Assembly (NCBI RefSeq): GCF_000341085.1
Contig: NZ_ANBA01000030.1
Coordinates: 1-64,000 of the forward strand
Direction: 5' to 3'
Origin: Nocardiopsis ganjiahuensis DSM 45031
GTDB taxonomy: Bacteria; Actinomycetota; Actinomycetes; Streptosporangiales; Streptosporangiaceae
DNA length: 64,000 nucleotides
The notes below the pieces were generated by a model, which had not been told where the DNA came from, ran no database searches, and was given only the letters and a program-made list of their open reading frames with translations. Positions 58,925 to 64,000 of the stretch are shown piece by piece (the stretch's first letter is position 1; each line of letters begins with the position of its first letter). The position numbers and the translations under genes are program-made.

Positions 58925-60211
58925 ATGGCGATGAAGGTGGCGCTGCTCGGATGCGGCGTTGTGGGTTCGGAAGTCGTCCGCCTGGTCAACGAGCAGTCCG
59001 AGGAACTGGCCGCGCGGATCGGCACGCCGATCGAGATCGGTGGGATCGCGGTCCGCCGGCTGGACCGCGACCGCGGCGTCGACCCGGCGCTGCTGACCAC
59101 CGACGCCACGGCGCTGGTCACCCGCCCGGACATCGACATCGTGGTGGAGGTCATCGGCGGGATCGAACCGGCCCGTTCGCTGATGCTCGCCGCGATCAAG
59201 ACGGGCAAGTCGGTGGTCACGGCCAACAAGGCCCTGCTCGCCGAGGACGGACAGACACTCCAGGCCGCGGCGCGCGACGCCGGGGTCGACCTCTACTACG
59301 AGGCGTCCGTGGCGGGCGCGATCCCGCTGCTGCGCCCGCTGCGCGACTCCCTGGCCGGTGACAAGGTCAACCGGGTCCTCGGCATCGTCAACGGCACCAC
59401 GAACTACGTGCTGGACCGCATGGACTCCCTGGGCGCCGGGTTCACCGAATCCCTGGAGGAGGCCCAGTCTCTCGGGTACGCCGAGGCCGACCCGACCGCC
59501 GACGTCGAGGGCTTCGACGCCGCCGCGAAGGCCGCGATCCTGGCCAGGCTGGCCTTCCACACCCAGCGGGTCACCGCGGCCGACGTCCACCGGGAGGGCA
59601 TCACGGGGGTGTCGGCCGCCGACATCGCCAGCGCCCGGGCGATGGGCTGCGTCGTCAAACTCCTGGCGATCTGCCAGCGCTCGCAGGACGGGCAGTCGGT
59701 GGGCGTCCGCGTCCACCCGGTGATGCTGCCGGTCGAGCACCCGCTGGCCGGCGTCAAGGAGGCCTACAACGCGGTGTTCGTCGAGGCCGAGTCCGCCGGA
59801 CGCCTCATGTTCTACGGTGCCGGGGCGGGGGGTACGCCCACCGCCAGCGCCGTCCTGGGCGACATGGTGGCGGTGGCCCGCAACCGCCTGGCCGACACCT
59901 CGGTGGGGGAGGGCGCCCACGACACCGGACTGCCGGTGCACGACATGGGCCAGACCATTACCAGCTACCACGTGGCGCTGGACGTGGCCGACCGCCCGGG
60001 TGTGCTCTCCAAGGTCGCCGAGATCTTCGCCGACCACGGGGTGTCCATCAAGAACGTGCGCCAGGAGGGGACCGGGGACGACGCCACGCTCGTGCTGGTC
60101 AGCCACCCCGCCCCCGACGCCGCACTCCGCAGCACCGTCGAGCGGCTCAGTGTGCACCCGATGGTCCGCGAGGTCGCCAGCGTCATGCGTGTGGAGACCT
60201 TCCAGGACTAG
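58925..60211 (+). CDS. hom: Homoserine dehydrogenase
   Basis: 428 residues. Reduces aspartate semialdehyde to homoserine with NAD(P)H. Nucleotide motif VALLGCGVVGSEVVRLV at the start, catalytic region with TANKALLAEDG and NGTTNYVLDRM, and EADPTADVEGFDAAAKAAIL typical of the family. The last about 75 residues form an ACT domain (PGVLSKVAEIFADHGVSIKN), so feedback inhibition by threonine is expected. Start ATG 58925 with GGGAG a little far upstream. Between lysA and thrC. Confidence 0.95.
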   Translation: MAMKVALLGCGVVGSEVVRLVNEQSEELAARIGTPIEIGGIAVRRLDRDRGVDPALLTTDATALVTRPDIDIVVEVIGGIEPARSLMLAAIKTGKSVVTANKALLAEDGQTLQAAARDAGVDLYYEASVAGAIPLLRPLRDSLAGDKVNRVLGIVNGTTNYVLDRMDSLGAGFTESLEEAQSLGYAEADPTADVEGFDAAAKAAILARLAFHTQRVTAADVHREGITGVSAADIASARAMGCVVKLLAICQRSQDGQSVGVRVHPVMLPVEHPLAGVKEAYNAVFVEAESAGRLMFYGAGAGGTPTASAVLGDMVAVARNRLADTSVGEGAHDTGLPVHDMGQTITSYHVALDVADRPGVLSKVAEIFADHGVSIKNVRQEGTGDDATLVLVSHPAPDAALRSTVERLSVHPMVREVASVMRVETFQD

Positions 60212-60248
60212 GGAGTGTTCCCCGGCCGTCGAACTCCCCGGCCGCGCA

Positions 60249-60282
60249 GGTCCGGGGGCCGTGTCCGCACGGTCCCCGGGCC
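60249..60282 (+). terminator. Hairpin terminator after hom
   Basis: GGTCCGGGGGCCGTG pairs with CACGGTCCCCGGGCC (13 of 15 positions), with a 4-base loop, 37 bases after the hom stop. Confidence 0.65.
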
Positions 60283-60355
60283 GACCGGCCACCCCTGAAA
60301 TGTCCACATCGTGAGAAAGTCATGCCCGGGATGCAAGACGACTCGGGCGGCGTCA

Positions 60356-60361
60356 TAGACT
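60356..60361 (+). promoter_or_regulatory. -10 box (TAGACT) of the thrC promoter
   Basis: TAGACT lies 110 bases before GTG 60472, after the hom terminator. It matches the TAG(A/G)CT form seen elsewhere in the window, so thrC (and thrB) probably has its own promoter with about 100 bases of leader. Confidence 0.5.
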
Positions 60362-60471
60362 CGTAGCTGGTGGGGACGGATCGCCTCCGCGACGCCCCGC
60401 CCGCATCTCCGCGCGCGCCGAGTCCGGCCGCGCGTCAAGCGAAACCGCATCCACCCGAAAGGGACACCGTC

Positions 60472-61536
60472 GTGAGCATGGCACGGGCGTGGCGAGGCAT
60501 CGTCGAGGAGTACCGCGACCGCCTTCCCGTCAACGAGAACACCCCCGTCGTCACCCTCCAGGAGGGCGGCACACCCCTGCTGCCTGCCACGCGCGTATCC
60601 GAGCTCACGGGATGCGAGGTCTTCCTCAAGGTCGAGGGCCTCAACCCCACCGGTTCGTTCAAGGACCGCGGCATGACCATGGCCATCAGCAAGGCGGCCG
60701 AGGACGGCGCCAAGGCGGTCATCTGCGCCTCCACCGGCAACACCAGCGCCAGCGCCGCCGCCTACGCCATCCGCGCGGGCATGACCTGCGCGGTGCTGGT
60801 GCCTCAGGGCAAGATCGCCATGGGCAAGCTCGCCCAGGCGCTCGTGCACGGCGCCCGGCTGCTCCAGGTCGACGGCAACTTCGACGACTGCCTGGAACTG
60901 GCCCGCAAGCTCAGCGTCGACTACCCGGTCGCCCTGGTGAACTCGGTCAACCCCTACCGCCTCCAGGGGCAGAAGACCGCGGCCTTCGAGATCGTGGACG
61001 CCCTCGGCGATGCCCCGGACATCCACTGCATCCCGGTCGGCAACGCCGGCAACATCACCGCCTACTGGATGGGCTACACCGAGTACGCCAAGGACGGGAT
61101 CTCCACCAGGGCCCCGCGCATGCTCGGCTTCCAGGCCAGCGGTTCGGCGCCCATCGTCGACGGCGCCCCGGTCACCAGCCCGAGCACCATCGCCACCGCG
61201 ATCCGCATCGGCAACCCGGCCTCCTGGAAGCTCGCGGAGCAGGCCCGTGACGAGTCCGGCGGCCTCATCGACAAGGTCACCGACCGCCAGATCATGGCCG
61301 CCTACAAGCTCCTCGCGGCCGAGGAGGGCGTGTTCGTCGAACTCGCCTCCGCCGCGAGCGTGGCCGGACTCCTCCAGGCCGCGGAGGCCGGGCAGGTTCC
61401 CAAGGGCAGCCGGATCGTGTGCACCGTGACCGGAAACGGCCTCAAGGACCCCGACTGGGCGCTGGCCGGAGCCTCCTCCGCCACCACCGTGCCCGTCGAC
61501 GCCCAGGCCGCCGCCAAGGCCCTCGATCTCGTCTGA
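60472..61536 (+). CDS. thrC: Threonine synthase
   Basis: 354 residues. Converts O-phosphohomoserine to threonine with PLP. The PLP Lys is in [14 protein letters not shown] (near 62), the phosphate-binding loop is [15 protein letters not shown] (near 84), and the [14 protein letters not shown] loop follows. Start GTG 60472 with AAAGGG upstream; ATG 60478 is also possible. It has its own promoter candidate and is followed by thrB after a 305-bp spacer carrying repeats. Confidence 0.95.
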   Translation: MSMARAWRGIVEEYRDRLPVNENTPVVTLQEGGTPLLPATRVSELTGCEVFLKVEGLNPTGSFKDRGMTMAISKAAEDGAKAVICASTGNTSASAAAYAIRAGMTCAVLVPQGKIAMGKLAQALVHGARLLQVDGNFDDCLELARKLSVDYPVALVNSVNPYRLQGQKTAAFEIVDALGDAPDIHCIPVGNAGNITAYWMGYTEYAKDGISTRAPRMLGFQASGSAPIVDGAPVTSPSTIATAIRIGNPASWKLAEQARDESGGLIDKVTDRQIMAAYKLLAAEEGVFVELASAASVAGLLQAAEAGQVPKGSRIVCTVTGNGLKDPDWALAGASSATTVPVDAQAAAKALDLV

Positions 61537-61841
61537 TCTGGGCCTCCGCTTCGCTTCGGCCCACCCGTCGCCCGCCACCGCCCTCAACGGACGGCCTGGC
61601 GGCCGACGGTTCCTTCTCTGTTCGGGCGCCAAAAGCAAGGGCAGGAACCTTCGGTGCTTACAGTGTGATGGCTCGCCCGCCCGTCGCCCGCCACCGCCCT
61701 CAACGGGCGGCCTGGCGGCCGACGGTACTTTCCGGGCAATCCCACTTCCAGCACCTCCCCGGGTTTCCTGCAACACCACCTGCCGGCGCCCGAACGGCAA
61801 CCCCCCGTGGCTGATGCTTCAAGAACCATTGGGAGAGTCGT
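61537..61841. repeat. Repeat-filled spacer between thrC and thrB
   Basis: 305 bases without a gene. Two 51-base copies (61560-61610 and 61676-61726) share the CCCGTCGCCCGCCACCGCCC core and a GGCCTGGCGGCCGACGG end; a CCTCCGCTTCGCTTCGG piece precedes the first, and GGCGCCCGAACGGCAACCCC near 61786 closes it. These are the same blocks as at 19408-19852, rearranged. The thrB ribosome site GGGAGAG lies at its right end. Confidence 0.75.
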
Positions 61842-62804
61842 GTGACCTCACCACGTCCCGACCGGGTGTCCGTCCGGGCCCCGGCGACCAGCGCCAACCT
61901 CGGGCCGGGCTTCGACGCCCTCGGGTTGGCCGTCCAGCTGTACAACGAGTTCGACGTCGCGCGCCGCGCCGACGACGAACTCCGCATCCGGGTCGAGGGG
62001 GAGGGGTCGGGCGAGGTGCCGCTCGACCGGCGCCACCTCGTCGTCCGCGCCATGCGGGAGGCCTTCGACCGGGTCGGTGAGAAGCTTCCGGGCCTGGACC
62101 TGCACTGCGTGAACCGCATCCCGCACGCCCGTGGCCTCGGCTCGTCCTCGTCGGCGATCGTCGGCGGGGTCGCGGCCGCCGCCGCGCTGCTGGGCCGCAC
62201 AGGGCCCGCAGGCGGCCCGGACCGGGACTGGATCTACCAGATCGCCGCGGACATCGAGGGCCACCCGGACAACGTGGCCCCGTGCGTCTACGGCGGGTAC
62301 ACCGTCGCCTACCGCGACGGCGGCTCCTGGGGCGCCGCCCGGCTCACCCCGGACGAGCGGATCCTGCCCGTCCTGTGCGTGCCGGCTTGGAAACTCTCCA
62401 CCGAACGCGCTCGGGGACTCCTCCCCGAGACCGTCTCCCACGCCGACGCGGCCTTCAACGCGGGCCGCGCCGCGCTGATGACGGCGGCCGTTTGTGGCCA
62501 GCCCGGATCCCTGTACGCGGCCACCGAGGATCGGCTACACGAGGCCTACCGGGCTCCGGCCATGCCGCGTACCCTGGACCTCATCGGTGACCTGCGCGAA
62601 CACGGGAAACTTCCGGCTGTCGTCTCCGGTGCGGGGCCCACGGTGCTCGTGCTGTGCTCCGTCTCCGAGGGGGCGGCGCGGGAGGATTCGCCGGAAATCG
62701 TGCGCCAGGTTGATTCGATTCGTCGGAGGGCGGGTAATGATTGGGACATACGCCCCCTGCACATCGAGCCGGCGGGGGTGCGGACCCCATCTCCCCATCC
62801 GTAG
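61842..62804 (+). CDS. thrB: Homoserine kinase
   Basis: 320 residues of the GHMP kinase family: VRAPATSANLGPGFDALGLA at the start, the ATP loop IPHARGLGSSSSAIVGG (near 98) and the C-terminal VVSGAGPTVLVL. It makes O-phosphohomoserine for ThrC. GTG 61842 has GGGAGAG upstream. Followed by a 441-base gap before rho. Confidence 0.95.
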   Translation: MTSPRPDRVSVRAPATSANLGPGFDALGLAVQLYNEFDVARRADDELRIRVEGEGSGEVPLDRRHLVVRAMREAFDRVGEKLPGLDLHCVNRIPHARGLGSSSSAIVGGVAAAAALLGRTGPAGGPDRDWIYQIAADIEGHPDNVAPCVYGGYTVAYRDGGSWGAARLTPDERILPVLCVPAWKLSTERARGLLPETVSHADAAFNAGRAALMTAAVCGQPGSLYAATEDRLHEAYRAPAMPRTLDLIGDLREHGKLPAVVSGAGPTVLVLCSVSEGAAREDSPEIVRQVDSIRRRAGNDWDIRPLHIEPAGVRTPSPHP

Positions 62805-63245
62805 CATCTGTGTCGAGGAATAGCCGTGGCCTCTGGTGATGTTAGGCTTGGTGAAGCACCAGATGCCCCGTTGCGGGGCGTGTGCTCATCCGCCACAACG
62901 GCTTCCGCGTCCCATACTCCGACGGTCCGATCTCTCGACCTGTCGGAAGCGGTGGCCCACGTGTCGAGTCAGCGGTATCCCCGCGACTGTGCCCACGTCT
63001 TCAAAGTCCGCTCCTCCTCCTTGGATGAGCGTGTCATCACGGTTGACGGGCATCACCTCCGAGCCATCCGCCCCGACGTCTGGCTGTACCCAGAGCCCGC
63101 CGCGATTGGGTAGGGGACCGTTTTCGCCGGTTTCCGACATCCACGTGGGGCACGCCCTACCCGGCCCCTGCCGGTTCGCACCACCGGGCCGGCCGATCAA
63201 GCAAACCGCTGACGGCCGAAGCCCGCTCCTTGGGAAGGACCCTTA
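62805..63245. other. rho 5' leader region
   Basis: 441 bases between thrB and rho. TAGGCT at 62843-62848 is a promoter candidate; a GCCCCG-TTG-CGGGGC hairpin (62865-62879) follows closely. If that is the rho promoter, the leader is about 390 bases. Small frames inside (for example 62836-63246, which overlaps the rho start) lack good ribosome sites. Long leaders allow attenuation of rho in other bacteria, so a regulatory leader is plausible. Confidence 0.5.
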
Positions 63246-64000
63246 GTGAGCGACACCACCGAACTCCGAACGGACGCGGCGGTCGACAGCAAGAAGAGCG
63301 CCGACGCCTCCTCGGAGGCCGGCGAAGCCGCGACCGCCACACGGTCCCGCGCGGCATCGCGCGGTACCGGGCTCGCCGCCCAGAAGCTCCCCGAGCTCCA
63401 GAAGCTCGCGTCGAGCATGGGCATCACCGGCACGGGGCGCATGCGCAAGAGCGATGTGATCGCTGCGATCGAGGCCAAGTCGGGCGGCCCTGTCGGCGGC
63501 CCGGCGAAGGCCAAATCATCAAAGAAAGCCGAGACCGCGCCCAAGGCCGGTAAGGTCGAGGCAACTGACGGCCCGGCCGAAGACCAGTCTCCCGCCAAGT
63601 CGGGCACGGACGAGGCCCCGCGCAAGAGCGCGGATGAGCGGTCGTCGGACCAGGCCGTGACCGAGACCCAGGGTGGGAAGGCCGACAAGCCCTCCCGCAA
63701 CCGCCGCTCGTCCCGCAGGCGCGGCGACGAGTCCGGTGACCAGCCCCGCTCGGTGGACGGCGCCGACTCCTCAACCTCCGCGAGCAGCGTGACCAAGACA
63801 TCCAGCACCCCCCAGAAGAACGGCCCCGACTCCGAGGACCGTGACACCAGGTCCGGGCAGGGTCGCGAGCGCCAGCGCAACCGTCGCAACCGCAACCGCG
63901 GCGGTGACGACCAGAACACGAACAACAACTCCGATCGTCAGCAGGACCGCCAACAGGACCGCCAGCAGGACCGCCAGCAGGGCGGCGGCGGCGGTGGCGG
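63246..64000 (+). CDS. rho: Transcription termination factor Rho, N-terminal part
   Basis: The first 251 residues; the rest lies beyond the window's right edge. A Rho_N-type domain (about 38-80, GLAAQKLPELQKLASSMGIT, MRKSDVIAAIEAK) is followed by a long low-complexity insertion of Lys/Ser/Asp and then Arg/Asn/Gln-rich sequence (RERQRNRRNRNRGGDDQN and QQDR repeats). Such insertions are typical of actinobacterial Rho and increase RNA binding. GTG 63246 has GGGAAGGA upstream. The RNA-binding and ATPase core would follow. It appears at the end of the thr cluster, a common actinobacterial order. Confidence 0.95.
   Translation, partial: MSDTTELRTDAAVDSKKSADASSEAGEAATATRSRAASRGTGLAAQKLPELQKLASSMGITGTGRMRKSDVIAAIEAKSGGPVGGPAKAKSSKKAETAPKAGKVEATDGPAEDQSPAKSGTDEAPRKSADERSSDQAVTETQGGKADKPSRNRRSSRRRGDESGDQPRSVDGADSSTSASSVTKTSSTPQKNGPDSEDRDTRSGQGRERQRNRRNRNRGGDDQNTNNNSDRQQDRQQDRQQDRQQGGGGGG
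63929..63981 (+). repeat. Tandem 12-bp repeats in rho encoding QQDR
   Basis: About four copies of a CAGCAGGACCGC unit encode consecutive QQDR tetrapeptides within the Rho insertion. The region can probably change length by slippage. Confidence 0.75.

Noticed and set aside
57119-60307. 1062-residue minus-strand frame opposite lysA and hom
   Set aside because: A shadow of two well-conserved enzymes in GC-rich DNA.
62836-63246. Leader peptide gene before rho
   Set aside because: No good ribosome site, no similarity to known rho leader peptides and Ser/Pro/Arg-rich composition of a shadow frame.

Overview
The window is about 64 kb of very GC-rich DNA (roughly 70 to 72 percent in genes, judged by eye). 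Its genes are typically actinobacterial: a conservon (cvnA-D), GuaB1, an EF-G-like second paralogue, a DALR-domain ArgS relative beside lysA, the lysA-hom-thrC-thrB-rho cluster with an actinobacterial Rho insertion, many GTG starts and several probable leaderless genes. Gene order and protein style fit a filamentous actinomycete of the Nocardiopsis/Streptosporangiales type, but the genus is inference. Apart from a few small islands it looks like ordinary chromosome. I saw no phage, plasmid, CRISPR array, rRNA or biosynthetic cluster.

Layout. 0-5 kb: the start of an MpaB-type oxygenase, then a conservon signalling module on the minus strand. 5-10.4 kb: a VanZ-RDD membrane fusion, then a minus-strand operon of a degenerate ABC ATPase, a YhgE/Pip membrane protein, a TetR regulator and a DUF3592 protein, with a TetR-type palindrome in its promoter. 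10.5-16.3 kb: M23 peptidase, endonuclease V, GuaB1, a CDP-alcohol phosphatidyltransferase and an acyltransferase. 16.7-27.6 kb: M20 amidohydrolase with a long acidic/proline tail, M48 protease, EF-G-like GTPase, CPBP protease homologue, alpha/beta hydrolase, MFS transporter, coiled-coil secreted protein and peptide deformylase. 27.7-31.2 kb: a nucleotidyltransferase, an AT-rich gene-poor island, a CbiX-like protein and an APH-type kinase. 31.3-37.4 kb: a MITE-like structured element, kdpDE without kdpFABC, and two paralogous proline-rich single-pass proteins.

37.4-43.8 kb: an alkyl-DHAP-synthase-like flavoenzyme and a TetR regulator sharing a 17-bp promoter gap, then GlpD, an RsbW-like ATPase, a bile-acid:sodium symporter homologue and a DinB-like protein. 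43.8-48.5 kb: a tightly coupled set of an unknown protein, a NarL-type two-component pair and an ABC-2 exporter, followed by a LURP-one protein. 48.6-55.4 kb: MarR/MFS and LysR/EamA divergent pairs, a DnaQ-like exonuclease, and a LysR gene followed by an NAD-dependent formate dehydrogenase. 55.5-64 kb: tRNA-Arg(CCG), a lone receiver protein, the ArgS-related protein, lysA, hom, thrC, thrB and the 5' part of rho.

The least explained features are non-coding. One is a roughly 390-bp element at 31.3-31.7 kb with 22-bp terminal inverted repeats and a perfect 54-bp palindrome at its centre. The other is a dispersed repeat family at about 7.45, 19.4-19.85 and 61.55-61.8 kb, one copy of which sits inside the thr gene cluster and another at a tetR start. 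Several proteins belong to known families but have lost canonical residues: the ABC ATPase, KdpD, the CbiX-like protein, the EF-G-like GTPase and the CPBP protein. All functions are read from sequence by eye; no database search was run.
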